Below are positions 8,186 through 16,972 of a stretch of DNA of 64,000 bases, piece after piece. Both the position numbers and the translations under genes were made by a program. The DNA is from Ktedonobacter robiniae (GTDB taxonomy: Bacteria > Chloroflexota > Ktedonobacteria > Ktedonobacterales > Ktedonobacteraceae), in the NCBI RefSeq assembly GCF_016587375.1, contig NZ_BNJG01000001.1:4794501-4858500 (forward strand), read 5' to 3'. The notes beneath the pieces were generated by a model. It was given only the letters and a program-made list of their open reading frames with translations, searched no databases and was not told the DNA's origin. Within the stretch, counting starts at the first letter, position 1; each line of letters begins with the position of its first letter.

Positions 8186-9583
8186 ATGTACTCGCGCCAG
8201 AAGAGAGTTCATTGGTCTTATTGGCTTGGGGCGGGCCTGTTGCTTGCCTGTGCCCTGGTGTTCCAATTTGGCACAGGTTCATCGGTTGTCCTGGCAGAGA
8301 CCAGGGCCACTGCCCATGTTGACCGGGTGGTTCTCAATAGCGATATTAATGCATCTTCGTTGCGCCTCCTTTCGCGGGCCATAGAGAGTGCCTCAAGTGA
8401 TGGAGCGCGTGCGCTCGTGGTCGAGGTGGATTCTCCGGGGGGCGACCTGGATTCCATGAAGGCGATGACACAGAAGATCCTTGCCAGCACGGTCCCGGTG
8501 GTGGCCTATGTGGCGCCCGCGGGTGGACGAGCGGCTTCAGCGGCGGCGTTTGTCACCCTGTCGGCGCAAATCGCGGCTATGTCTCCTACGACGCGTATCG
8601 GCGCAGCCAGCCCGGTGACGAGCACTGGTGGCGATATTGAGAGCACCTTGAAGGCCAAGATCACCAACGATCTTGTCGCCTCGATGACCAGTATTCAGCA
8701 GCGTTATGGGCGTAATGTCTCCCTGGCCGTGCGGATGGTGACCAATGCCAGTTCCTACGATGATGCGACCGCGATTCGCTCCCACATCGTGGACCTGGGC
8801 GCCCCCAACCTGAACAGCTTACTGACGAGCATTGATGGGCGGCAGGTGCGTCTAAATAATGGGCAGCAGGTGCGCTTGCAGACGGCGAATGTCGGCATCC
8901 AGGATGTGAGTGAGACGCCCGCCGATGTGTTCTACAATTTTCTCCTTGATCCAACGGTCATTTTCTTCCTGTTCCTGGTCGCTATGCTGGGAGTGTACCT
9001 GGAGGTATCCCATCCGGGCGCGATCGTGCCTGGTGTGACTGGCGCCATTGCCTTACTGCTTTTCCTGTTTGGAGCAGGCTCACTTGCGCCAAACTGGGCT
9101 GGCTTGGCGTTGATGCTTCTGGCCTTTGTGTTGCTTGTGCTGGATGTGCGTCTCCCAACGCATGGCGCGCTGACCATTGGAGCTGTGGTCTCGCTGATTG
9201 TGGGCTCGCTGATTTTCTTCAACAGTGGCGGCTCATATAATGCAGCCTACCTCAACCCGTGGATCATTTACGGCGCGGGCGTGGTGGTTGGTTTGATGGG
9301 CCTGAGCATCGTCGCGTACGCTGTGCGAGTGCGTCGAGCACCGGTACGAAGTGGCCAGGAGGCGATGTATGGCGCGAAGGCTGTGGCCTTAACACCGCTA
9401 CAGCCTGAGGGACGTGTTAGCTATCAGGGCGAGAATTGGGCTGCGTTCCTGGATGTCCCGGATCTGGCGGTAGATAGTGGTACGGAGCTTGAGATTGTTG
9501 CAGTGGAAGGGCTACGTTTGCGCGTTCGCCCCCTGGTAGCTCCTGGTGTGGATACTGGTAAGATTGCTCCACCTCTTGAGTAA
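8186..9583 (+). CDS. NfeD-family membrane-bound ClpP-class serine protease (NfeD1b type)
   Basis: About 465 residues from ATG 8186, chosen because GGAGG sits 8 bases upstream; earlier in-frame ATGs (8147, 8180) lack proper spacing. A signal peptide ends near VVLAETRA. The ClpP-like domain has VEVDSPGGDLDSM, then AGGRAASAAAFV with the likely catalytic Ser, IGAASPV, and the candidate Lys in LKAKITNDLV. Five or more membrane helices follow, and a soluble OB-fold NfeD domain closes the C-terminus. Family members cleave the hydrophobic tail of partner stomatins. The next gene encodes exactly such a partner. Confidence 0.9.
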   Translation: MYSRQKRVHWSYWLGAGLLLACALVFQFGTGSSVVLAETRATAHVDRVVLNSDINASSLRLLSRAIESASSDGARALVVEVDSPGGDLDSMKAMTQKILASTVPVVAYVAPAGGRAASAAAFVTLSAQIAAMSPTTRIGAASPVTSTGGDIESTLKAKITNDLVASMTSIQQRYGRNVSLAVRMVTNASSYDDATAIRSHIVDLGAPNLNSLLTSIDGRQVRLNNGQQVRLQTANVGIQDVSETPADVFYNFLLDPTVIFFLFLVAMLGVYLEVSHPGAIVPGVTGAIALLLFLFGAGSLAPNWAGLALMLLAFVLLVLDVRLPTHGALTIGAVVSLIVGSLIFFNSGGSYNAAYLNPWIIYGAGVVVGLMGLSIVAYAVRVRRAPVRSGQEAMYGAKAVALTPLQPEGRVSYQGENWAAFLDVPDLAVDSGTELEIVAVEGLRLRVRPLVAPGVDTGKIAPPLE

Positions 9584-9690
9584 AGAGGTAACTTCATACA
9601 TCTATTCGTTGTTTTTACATATGCATGAATGTCTACAAAGTAGACCGTTGGAATGAGCAGGCTCGTTTCAGCGCGTGCAGGAGGTTTTTT

Positions 9691-10572
9691 ATGGATGCCT
9701 TACTTGGCTTTGGCACATTCCTCATTATCTTCGTTATCATCGTGGTGGTGATCTTAGTGCTCTCTGGCCTGCGTGTGGTGCAGGAGTATGAGCGTGGTGT
9801 CGTCTTTGTCCTGGGTAAGTCGACAGGGGCGAAGGGCCCAGGCGTCTTCTGGGTGCCTCCATTCATCTCGCGTATGATAAAGGTGGATCTGCGTATTGTG
9901 ACCTTGAACGTACCCGCTCAAGAGGTGATTACGCGTGATAACATCACGATTAAAGTCACAGCGGTTGTCTATTTTTATGTGGTAAATCCTGAGGCTGCGG
10001 TCATTCGCGTCTTGAACTTTATCCAGGCAACCACCCAGATTGGGCAAACAACCTTACGTAACGTACTAGGTCAGTCTGAATTGGATGAGTTGCTTGCCCA
10101 GCGCAACAAGATCAACCAGGAGTTACAGAGCATTATCGACGAGCATACCGAAAGTTGGGGTGTGAAAGTCACGGCGGTCGAGATTAAGGATATCGAGTTG
10201 CCAGCGACGATGCAGCGCGCGATGGCCAAACAGGCCGAGGCCGAGCGCGAAAAGCGCGCGAAGATCATTCACGCTGGCGGTGAGCTGCAAGCCTCTGCAC
10301 AACTGGCTCAGGCAGCTGGTGTCATCGGTTCGCAGCCCGGCGCCTTGCAGTTGCGCTACCTACAAACCTTGACGGAGATTGCGGTTGAGAAAAACTCGAC
10401 CATTATCTTCCCGCTTCCCATGGACCTGATCGAGCCACTGTTGCAAACAGCACGTCGCGATAGCGCCAATGGGCAGGCGAATGTCGAGGTTCCTCGCTAT
10501 ACACCGCCCACTCCCGCCCGTCCGCAGACGCCACCGGCACCAACTCAGCAGCCCCGCCATCCTCAAGAGTAG
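9691..10572 (+). CDS. Slipin/stomatin-like SPFH membrane protein
   Basis: 293 residues from ATG 9691, which has GCAGGAGG 6 bases upstream; an earlier ATG at 9625 has none. One N-terminal membrane helix (FLIIFVIIVVVILVLSGL) is followed by the SPFH domain (VVQEYERGVVFVLGK, then GPGVFWVPPF) and a coiled region rich in Ala/Glu (RAMAKQAEAEREKRAK). The tail IIFPLPMDLIEPL is the hydrophobic end that NfeD proteases cut in this family. It sits 108 bases behind nfeD, the usual operon pair, and probably organises membrane microdomains. Confidence 0.92.
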   Translation: MDALLGFGTFLIIFVIIVVVILVLSGLRVVQEYERGVVFVLGKSTGAKGPGVFWVPPFISRMIKVDLRIVTLNVPAQEVITRDNITIKVTAVVYFYVVNPEAAVIRVLNFIQATTQIGQTTLRNVLGQSELDELLAQRNKINQELQSIIDEHTESWGVKVTAVEIKDIELPATMQRAMAKQAEAEREKRAKIIHAGGELQASAQLAQAAGVIGSQPGALQLRYLQTLTEIAVEKNSTIIFPLPMDLIEPLLQTARRDSANGQANVEVPRYTPPTPARPQTPPAPTQQPRHPQE

Positions 10573-10589
10573 GTGGCATAGAAAAACGC

Positions 10590-10627
10590 GAGCAGGGACA
10601 CACATATACATGCGTGTGTCTCTGCTC
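10590..10627. terminator. Bidirectional terminator hairpin between slipin and pyrE
   Basis: 14-base arms (10590-10603 and 10614-10627) pair with one G-T wobble around a 10-base loop. The slipin gene (plus) ends at 10572 and the convergent pyrE gene ends at 10661. Confidence 0.6.
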
Positions 10628-10660
10628 GTGCGTACGTAAATGCGGCTCACACTAGATGGC

Positions 10661-11419
10661 CTAGAGGTGAGGAGAGGAGTTATTCTCTCCCTGTTTCGCG
10701 CGGAGGTACTCAGCGCAGGCGCGATAGGTTTCCTCTGAGATGAGCCCCCTCGACATATAGTGATTAAGCATCACATCTAGCTTTAAAATACTCATCAGGT
10801 TGTAGCCATGACGACGTAGGCGCTCAGCGGCGCCATGCTCGCGGTCTACGAGGACAATAACGTCTTTGACCGCCAGGCCATTTTCTTGCAGTAGGGATGC
10901 CGTCTCTACAATGCTACTGCCCTGGGTGACGAGATCGTCGATGATGAGGGCGGTATCACCCTTAGTAAAACGGCCCTCGATGCCCCGGTTCCCGGTTCCT
11001 TCCGGGCGAATACGAGCATAGATAAGCGGTGTGTTGTTTTCAAGGGAGTATGCGGTTGCCAGGAGAAGGCCGCCAACCGGCACACCTGCCACAACATTAA
11101 AGGGATGGACCCGCGAACGGCGTAGTGATTGTGCCAGTTGAATCTCTTGCTGCATCAGTTTGCTGGCAACGCGAAGGGCGGTTGGATGACTGATTAAAAC
11201 CTTGGGATTGACGAAGACCGGCGAACTGACCGCGGACTCGCTCACGGTAAAGTTGCCAAATTGAACGCCCCCCAGGTCGAAGAGAATCTGTGCCAACCAG
11301 AGATTATCCAAAGACTGCTCTTTTGCCACCTTAGCACTGCGGCGCAGTAGCTCTCTTTCAGAAGAGAGATGCACCGCCTCCTTTCTTTGCTCTAAACTCT
11401 CTGATGCATATGAAAACAA
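10661..11419 (-). CDS. pyrE: Orotate phosphoribosyltransferase
   Basis: A type I phosphoribosyltransferase that transfers the phosphoribosyl group of PRPP to orotate in pyrimidine synthesis. The PRPP-binding loop ALIIDDLVTQGSSIVE is intact, as are FDLGGVQFGNFTV near the N-terminus and VVAGVPVGG. The protein has about 40 residues before the usual OPRTase start. The first in-frame start is TTG 11419 without an SD; a GTG at 11371 sits close behind AAAGGAGG, so the true start is uncertain. No other pyr gene is adjacent. Confidence 0.85.
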   Translation of the reverse strand: MFSYASESLEQRKEAVHLSSERELLRRSAKVAKEQSLDNLWLAQILFDLGGVQFGNFTVSESAVSSPVFVNPKVLISHPTALRVASKLMQQEIQLAQSLRRSRVHPFNVVAGVPVGGLLLATAYSLENNTPLIYARIRPEGTGNRGIEGRFTKGDTALIIDDLVTQGSSIVETASLLQENGLAVKDVIVLVDREHGAAERLRRHGYNLMSILKLDVMLNHYMSRGLISEETYRACAEYLRAKQGENNSSPHL

Positions 11420-11720
11420 GCGAACATATGAGAAATGGAACCCTTCTTTTACGCGAAACCTGCATGCTCGCTTGCATCAGATAAGAAGGATGCGCTATTT
11501 CAGTATATCATAGTTCCTGAGTTGATAGCTAGGCAGGGGAGAAGGGCTTCTCAAACGTTCACCTTCTGGCCCTTTGGGTTCTATGCAAGGTTGTCGATTA
11601 TGGTTAGGAGAGAAGGGTAAGTGTGCGCCAGGTGCTGCAACCCCCTTTCAGTCTGCTCCTGTACCATATTTATGCAGGGCGAGGGCGAGGGATGGCGAGG
11701 AAAAAACCGCGAAACAATGC

Positions 11721-11835
11721 TATAATATGCGCATAACATGACGCGATCGCTCTCTGTATACACCTCAGGATGCCATCTGTGTCGAGCATTTAGAAGAGAG
11801 ACCTTCGTAGCGTGCGTGGAAGCGTAGAAGGTCTC
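11721..11835 (+). promoter_or_regulatory. Leader of the ABC-F gene: -10 box, tiny ORF and hairpin
   Basis: A TATAAT box at 11721-11726 lacks a good -35. Downstream, ATG 11770 opens a 7-codon frame (MPSVSSI) ending at TAG 11791-11793. It is followed by a 9-bp stem (11798-11806 with 11827-11835) and a T-rich run. Ribosome-controlled attenuation is known for antibiotic-resistance ABC-F genes, and this arrangement would fit it, but the tiny ORF has no clear SD. Confidence 0.35.
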
Positions 11836-11878
11836 GTTGTTCTCCATATTCAAAGAAATATAATTTAGGTGAGACTAC

Positions 11879-13843
11879 ATGCCTATTGTAAGTGTTATTC
11901 AATTGGGAAAATCCTTTGGTGCCGAGCGTATCTTCTCTCAGCTCAATTTTCAGATTGATCCCCTGGATCGTATTGGCCTGGTTGGCCCCAATGGTGCGGG
12001 AAAATCTACCTTGATGAATATCCTGGCCGGTCTTGAGGAGCCAGATGAAGGGACTGTGGCGGTCGGACGTACTATCCGTATGGGCTATCTCACGCAGATC
12101 TCTGCTTTTGACCCAGATAATACACTGCATGCCGAGATGCTGACAGTATTTGCGCAAATTCAGGAGTGGGAGCGCGAACTCAGCGACCTGGCTACCCAGA
12201 TGGCGGCCCCCGATGCTCAGCAGGATCACGCGCTCTATGAAGGTATGCTCGCTCGCTATGCTGAGCTGCAAACGCGTTTTGAGCATGCTGGCGGGTATAC
12301 CTACGAGAATCGCGTAGCGCAGGTACTTGATGGCCTGGGCTTTACACGCGAGCAGCAGCACGCACCATTTAAGCATTTGAGTGGTGGCCAGCAGACGCGA
12401 GCCTCGCTAGGTAAGCTTCTGTTGCAGGAGCCAGATGTCTTGCTGCTGGACGAGCCAACCAACCACCTGGATCTGGATGCCCTGGAGTGGTTAGAGACCT
12501 ACCTCTCCACCTGGAAGGGCGCGATTGTCATCGTGGCCCATGATCGCTACTTCCTGGATAAGATTGTCACGCGTACAATTGAGTTGGCGTTCGGGCGTAT
12601 TGAGGAATATCCAGGCAACTACACCAAGTACCTGGAGCTGCGCGAGGAGCGTATGGAGCGCCGTCTGCGTGAATACGAAGCGCAGCAAGCCTACATTGCG
12701 CATACAGAAGAGTTCATTCGGCGTTATAAAGCGGGCCAGCGCAGTAAAGAGGCGCGTGGTCGCCAGACCTTGCTGAATCGTATGGAGCGCGTTGAGCGAC
12801 CGCAAGATTTCCAGACGATGAACTTTAAGTTCTCACCTGTGGTAGACAGTGGCACAATTGTGTTTTCTACGCGTAAGCTCTTGATCGGCTATGGAGTGCG
12901 TGCGCGCCAGGATGTTCCCGCAGCGCAGGAACCGAAGGTGCTTGTGCAGGTGGCCGATGTTGAGTTTATGCGCGGCGACCGTGTTGGCTTGCTTGGTCCC
13001 AATGGTTCAGGGAAGACGACCCTCTTGCGCACCTTAACTGGCGAGCTCTCTCCGGTTGGTGGCCAGCTCCAGCTCGGACACAATGTGCGGGTGGGCTATT
13101 ATTCCCAGACACACGAAGGGCTAAATATGGAGCGGACTATCCTGGACGAAATCCGCCAGGTGAGCGCCTTGAGCGAGGAGGGTGCGCGCACCTTCCTGGG
13201 ACGTTTCCTCTTTTCAAATGATGATGTCTTCAAGCAGATCGGTTCCTTGAGCGGCGGTGAGCGCAGCCGCGTTGCCCTGGCCAAATTAACCCTCCAAGGT
13301 TCCAACTTCTTGATCCTTGACGAACCAACCAACCACCTGGATCTGCAATCGCGACAATTTCTCGAAGAGGTGCTCAGCGACTACGATGGAACTCTACTGT
13401 TTGTCTCGCACGATCGCTACTTTGTAGATCGTCTGGCGACAAAAGTCTGGTCCATTGAACAAGGGGTCCTGATTCCCTACATGGGCAACTACACGGAATA
13501 CCGCACCTTCAAGCGGCCCCTGGTCCTTGATGTGCCCCAGCCACTACTGGCGCCAGCCGCAAAGAAGCAAGTGACAGAGCCAGAGCCAAAAAGCGCGAGC
13601 CCGGCTCGGCCTGCTGGCAAGAAGGGGAAAGGGAAGGTCAAGACGCGCACCATCGAGGATGTCGAGAAAGACATCGAGAAGGCAGAGACGCGGGTAAAGA
13701 CTCTGGAAGAAGAGCTGTCTGAAGCAGCATTACAGGCAGATGCGGCGCGACTTACCACGTTAAATGAAGCCTACGAACAGGCGAAAACGCAGGTGGAGGA
13801 GCTCTTAGCCGAATGGGAGCAGCTGGCCGATGTTGCCAGTTAA
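11879..13843 (+). CDS. ABC-F family ribosome-associated ATPase
   Basis: 654 residues with two ABC ATPase domains and no membrane segments. Domain 1 has GPNGAGKST (~37-45), LSGGQQTRASLGK and LLLDEPTNHLDL. Domain 2 has GPNGSGKTT (~379), LSGGERSRVALAK and LILDEPTNHLDL. Between them lies the charged P-site linker helix region (REERMERRLREYEAQQAY). The C-terminus is a lysine-rich linker followed by a coiled coil (IEKAETRVKTLEEELSEAAL), as in Uup-like members. Such proteins act on the ribosomal E site in translation control or antibiotic protection. The stop codon is the first three bases of the 13841 palindrome. Confidence 0.92.
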   Translation: MPIVSVIQLGKSFGAERIFSQLNFQIDPLDRIGLVGPNGAGKSTLMNILAGLEEPDEGTVAVGRTIRMGYLTQISAFDPDNTLHAEMLTVFAQIQEWERELSDLATQMAAPDAQQDHALYEGMLARYAELQTRFEHAGGYTYENRVAQVLDGLGFTREQQHAPFKHLSGGQQTRASLGKLLLQEPDVLLLDEPTNHLDLDALEWLETYLSTWKGAIVIVAHDRYFLDKIVTRTIELAFGRIEEYPGNYTKYLELREERMERRLREYEAQQAYIAHTEEFIRRYKAGQRSKEARGRQTLLNRMERVERPQDFQTMNFKFSPVVDSGTIVFSTRKLLIGYGVRARQDVPAAQEPKVLVQVADVEFMRGDRVGLLGPNGSGKTTLLRTLTGELSPVGGQLQLGHNVRVGYYSQTHEGLNMERTILDEIRQVSALSEEGARTFLGRFLFSNDDVFKQIGSLSGGERSRVALAKLTLQGSNFLILDEPTNHLDLQSRQFLEEVLSDYDGTLLFVSHDRYFVDRLATKVWSIEQGVLIPYMGNYTEYRTFKRPLVLDVPQPLLAPAAKKQVTEPEPKSASPARPAGKKGKGKVKTRTIEDVEKDIEKAETRVKTLEEELSEAALQADAARLTTLNEAYEQAKTQVEELLAEWEQLADVAS

Positions 13844-13913
13844 GAATAGTTTGCCTGTAATAAAAAGCGCGATGCTGAGCATCGCGCTTTTTATTACAGG
13901 CAAACTATTCTTA
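13841..13913. terminator. 73-bp palindrome running from stop codon to stop codon
   Basis: 36-base arms (13841-13876 and 13878-13913) are exact reverse complements around one G. The first three bases are the TAA of the ABC-F gene, and the last three are the TAA (minus strand) of the convergent membrane-protein frame. It contains AAAAAGCGCGATGCT with its complement, a strong two-way terminator. Confidence 0.8.
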
Positions 13914-15649
13914 GCCGCGTTTGCGTAGGCGATTGATCAGTCCCGCAATATAGCCGATGATGGCCAGGAAGAGGGCTAGCGTGCTCAGGATGGGCAAAGC
14001 AATCGCGAAGAAAATGGTTGGCTCAAGCAGCGAGGGATGCGTTTTAAAGAAACTGATAAGGCGTGTCTCGCCGAATTTATAGGCTCCTCCCACAATGACG
14101 AAGCCTACGAGGCTGAAGAGCAGCGTCGTGAACACGCTCTTAAGGCCATGGCGGAAGGCGCCAAGGAAGGCATGCACACATAAGAGTCCTAGACCAATAC
14201 TGGCGATAAGCAGGCCAAGAGGCGCCGGTAGCTTTGGAACGAGAAGGAGAGCCAGCCCACCAATGGCGAGAAGTGTGCCCAGGAATTGCAGAGCGAGACT
14301 CCCCAGGAATCTTCCGGGGGAGAGGTGGTCGCGGCCTCTTTGCTCAGAGGCGTCATGGGACTTTTGCCGTTAGAGCTCTGGGCTGAGGCCAGGCTGGCCA
14401 TGATATTGGTTTTGATCCCATAGGTCTCAGGATTATTGGGGTTGAGTTCCAGGGAGCGTTCTATGGCGACCAGGGCTGCCTGGTACTGACCACTGTTATT
14501 GAGCAGGACGGCACGCATGCTCCAACCAAGCGCGTTATTGGCATCAACCTGGATTAACTGGTCGACGGCCGTGAAGGCTTCGCGGGTGCGACCCAGCGAG
14601 CCGAGCAGTTGGCATTTGAGCGTCAGGGCTTCAACATTTGTTGGCTGCACCTGCAAGGCTTGTTCAAGTAGTTGCAGCGCGTAGGGTTGATTATTTTGTT
14701 GCAGTTGTTGTTGGGCCTGCGCTACTAACTGCGCGCTCTGTTGCTCTTTTTGCGCATTGGCATTGAGCTGCTGAGGAGGACCAGGAGGGGGAGCAACCTG
14801 GGTCGCAGTCGCAGTGCCAAAGTTGCCGGTAGTGGTATGCAGGGGTTGGTGTGCAGGTGATGAGCCTGCGGCGGCACGAACAGGCTCTATGGCTTGAGGG
14901 GTTGATTCTCCTGACAGCAGGAAGGGGGCCTGGAGTTGGCCAATCGCGATGATTTTATGCTGCTCATCCAGGTTTTGGGCCAGGACGCTCTGGAGCTGTT
15001 GGAAGGTAATATTCCCGCTCTGTGGGTCTCTGGCGGGGCCACAGAGGCCCGCGATCATGCGGTGAGCGAAAATGCCCAGGCCTTGTTCTCCGCGCTCCTC
15101 ACCAAACTCATTGCCGCGACAGGAGAAGGTAAGCAGGTGTTTAGTTGGTTGCAGGCTGCCTGAGAGGGTGCGCCCAAGCAGGGGCGTAAAATCGAAGGGT
15201 GAGGTCCGGCGCATACTCCAGAGCTGCCCAGTCTGATAGCAGTCGAAGACGAACACAAGCTGTGAGGCGCGACATTGGGGTAAAATCTGGCGTATCAGGG
15301 TCCCCAGGTGGAGTGCAGTCTGTGTATTCTGCATCTGTGTGTTTGCCAGGGCTAGGTAGCCATCACCGGTTCGCTCATCCACGAAGGCCTGCCCGGCAAA
15401 ATAGAGCAGGACCTGGTCGCCGGGTGCCGCAAGCTGTGTACACATTTGTGACACGAGTGATTTAAATAATTCATGCGTAACATGCTGACCCTGGATCAAC
15501 TGCACATCACCGGGTGACCACTTTCCACCCTGATTATTCACAAGCCACTGCGCAAGCGCGCGTGCGTCGTTCTCCGCGTAGCGCAATGGTCGAAAAGCGG
15601 GGTCTTGAAACGTATTTATGCCAGCAATGAGGCCCAACCGCCTACTCAT
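13911..15649 (-). pseudogene. Pseudo-caspase + TPR + membrane-tail protein, frameshifted at a C tract
   Basis: Residues 1-230 have a caspase (C14) fold outline: LGLIAGINTF, YAENDARALAQWL, VLLYFAGQAF, VFVFDCYQTG. The catalytic pair looks lost. The usual GHG is GQA (Gln87), and in D-x-C-x-S-G the Cys position is Tyr138. A Gln-rich linker and about three TPR repeats (residues ~300-420) follow. The reading frame of the first part then ends in nonsense-like sequence at 14189. The -1 frame instead continues with LGSLALQFLGTLLAIGGLAL and four or so membrane helices to 13911. One extra C in the CCCCC run (plus-strand GGGGG 14316-14320) would join both into a single ~579-residue protein. It is either a real frameshift, a slippery site or a base-call error. 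Confidence 0.75.
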
Positions 15650-15892
15650 CTATACTCCTTGATTATCCTGTGTATTTGGTCTGGCTATTGGGTTATTGTA
15701 CGATATGAATTATGGAGAGTGTAAGAAACAAGCAATAACAAGTACTTTTGGGAGAGCGTCTGCGTCGGAGCGCTACTGAAGGCGCGGCGTTCATCGGTGA
15801 GGGTGTATGCGTGTCTGCCATCGACGGGCGCTGCTCTCGCGTGCTTTGCTCTTGTCTTATGTCTATCTTAGCATGCCGAAAGGGAGATGCCA

Positions 15893-16498
15893 ATGCCATA
15901 TATATTGGGCCTGACGGGAAACATTGCCTGTGGCAAAACTTCCGTGGGTCAGATGCTGCTCGCTTCAGGTGCGCAGCGCTATATTGATGCTGATGCTGTC
16001 GTACATCGACTCTATGAAAAAGACCAGCCCATTGCGCGCCAGGTCGCCGCCGACTTTGGTAACAGTGTGCTGAGTCCTAACGGCGATGTGGACCGTAAGG
16101 CCCTGGGAGCTATTGTGTTTTCTGATATAGAGGCCATGAAGCGCCTGGAGGCAATTGTGCATCCAGCGGTGAGTCGCGCGCTACAGGCTGAATTACAGCA
16201 GGTGGGTGAGAAGGATATCGTGGTGCTCGACGCGGTAAAGCTACTTGAAGGTGGCTCGGGCGCACTGTGCCAGGCAAAATGGCTGGTTGTCTGTACGCAA
16301 GAGCAGCAGCTACGCCGCTTGATCCAGCGGAACGCGCTGAGTGAGGAGGATGCCTGGGCACGTTTGCGTGCGCAAGCGCCAGTTGAGCCGAGGAAGAAGC
16401 TGGTGGATGTTGTGATTGATAACAGTGGAACGCTTGAGGAGACGCGCAAACAGGTAGAGGCAGCTTTCACACATTTTTGTGAGCAATTTGTATATTAA
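15893..16498 (+). CDS. coaE: Dephospho-CoA kinase
   Basis: Phosphorylates the 3' hydroxyl of dephospho-CoA, the last step of coenzyme A synthesis. The P-loop is GLTGNIACGKTSV (residues ~5-17), followed by YIDADAVVHRLYE, the family's DAD motif, and VLDAVKLLEGG. The C-terminal lid VVIDNSGTLEETRKQV is typical. ATG 15893 has AGGGAG 6 bases upstream; the ATG at 15887 directly abuts the SD and is rejected. About 201 residues, the normal family length. Confidence 0.92.
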   Translation: MPYILGLTGNIACGKTSVGQMLLASGAQRYIDADAVVHRLYEKDQPIARQVAADFGNSVLSPNGDVDRKALGAIVFSDIEAMKRLEAIVHPAVSRALQAELQQVGEKDIVVLDAVKLLEGGSGALCQAKWLVVCTQEQQLRRLIQRNALSEEDAWARLRAQAPVEPRKKLVDVVIDNSGTLEETRKQVEAAFTHFCEQFVY

Positions 16499-16502
16499 GG
16501 GA

Positions 16503-16571
16503 CCCTGATAGGTGGTGTGGTGCGCCTGGGCAACCGAAGGTTGCCCAGGCGCACCACACCACCTATCAGGG
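16503..16571. terminator. 69-base hairpin with 33-bp perfect stem after coaE
   Basis: Arms 16503-16535 and 16539-16571 are exact reverse complements around a GAA loop. The element starts 5 bases after the coaE stop codon. Its right flank (GGCGAGC...) resembles the flank of the 5775-5831 palindrome. Confidence 0.75.
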
Positions 16572-16641
16572 CGAGCTTGCGAGCCGAGACGCAAGAGCAT
16601 AGAAGCCGTTTGAGCAGTCCCAGGAGACAAAAGAAGGTATA

Positions 16642-16670
16642 TTGACAGAAAACATTCTACTACGTATAAT
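16642..16670 (+). promoter_or_regulatory. Consensus sigma70 promoter of the liv operon (TTGACA-17-TATAAT)
   Basis: -35 TTGACA at 16642-16647 and -10 TATAAT at 16665-16670 are separated by exactly 17 bases. The predicted 5' leader before livK is about 295 bases long. It contains an 8-bp stem, GTAAGCGA / TCGCTTAC (near 16715-16737), and a 34-codon open frame. Confidence 0.8.
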
Positions 16671-16857
16671 CGTCGCAACCTTAGCTTAGTTTCGTTTGGA
16701 GGACATTTCTCCAGGTAAGCGAGTGTTAATCGCTTACATGGTTTTCATAAGGGGAAATGGTTTTTCGGAGGGAAAAGATTGGGGGACCTGAAAGTTCTGG
16801 TGAGATTTACGGTTTGAAGAACGTAATTCTTATCAAAGAGGTCACTGGAGCCGATCT

Positions 16858-16962
16858 ATGACCAGTCGTTTTTTATCATCTGCCTGGCGTAGAATGCTTG
16901 CTTCCATTGTGTCCTACTTCCATAGTTCTCGATGTGGCATGAAGGATAAGTGCTATTTCTAA
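16858..16962 (+). CDS. Possible 34-residue leader peptide upstream of livK
   Basis: ATG 16858 has a GGAG SD 7 bases upstream, and the frame ends at TAA 16960-16962, whose A bases begin the AAGGAGG SD of livK. The peptide has a basic and hydrophobic start (MTSRFLSSAWRRMLASIVSY) and a Cys/Lys tail. It contains few Leu/Ile/Val codons, so classic branched-chain attenuation is not obvious. Translation to the stop could affect livK initiation. Confidence 0.4.
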   Translation: MTSRFLSSAWRRMLASIVSYFHSSRCGMKDKCYF

Positions 16963-16972
16963 GGAGGCTAAC

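Noticed and set aside
16671..16972. T-box leader before livK
   Set aside because: No T-box antiterminator sequence was found, and the gene is preceded by a small ORF instead.
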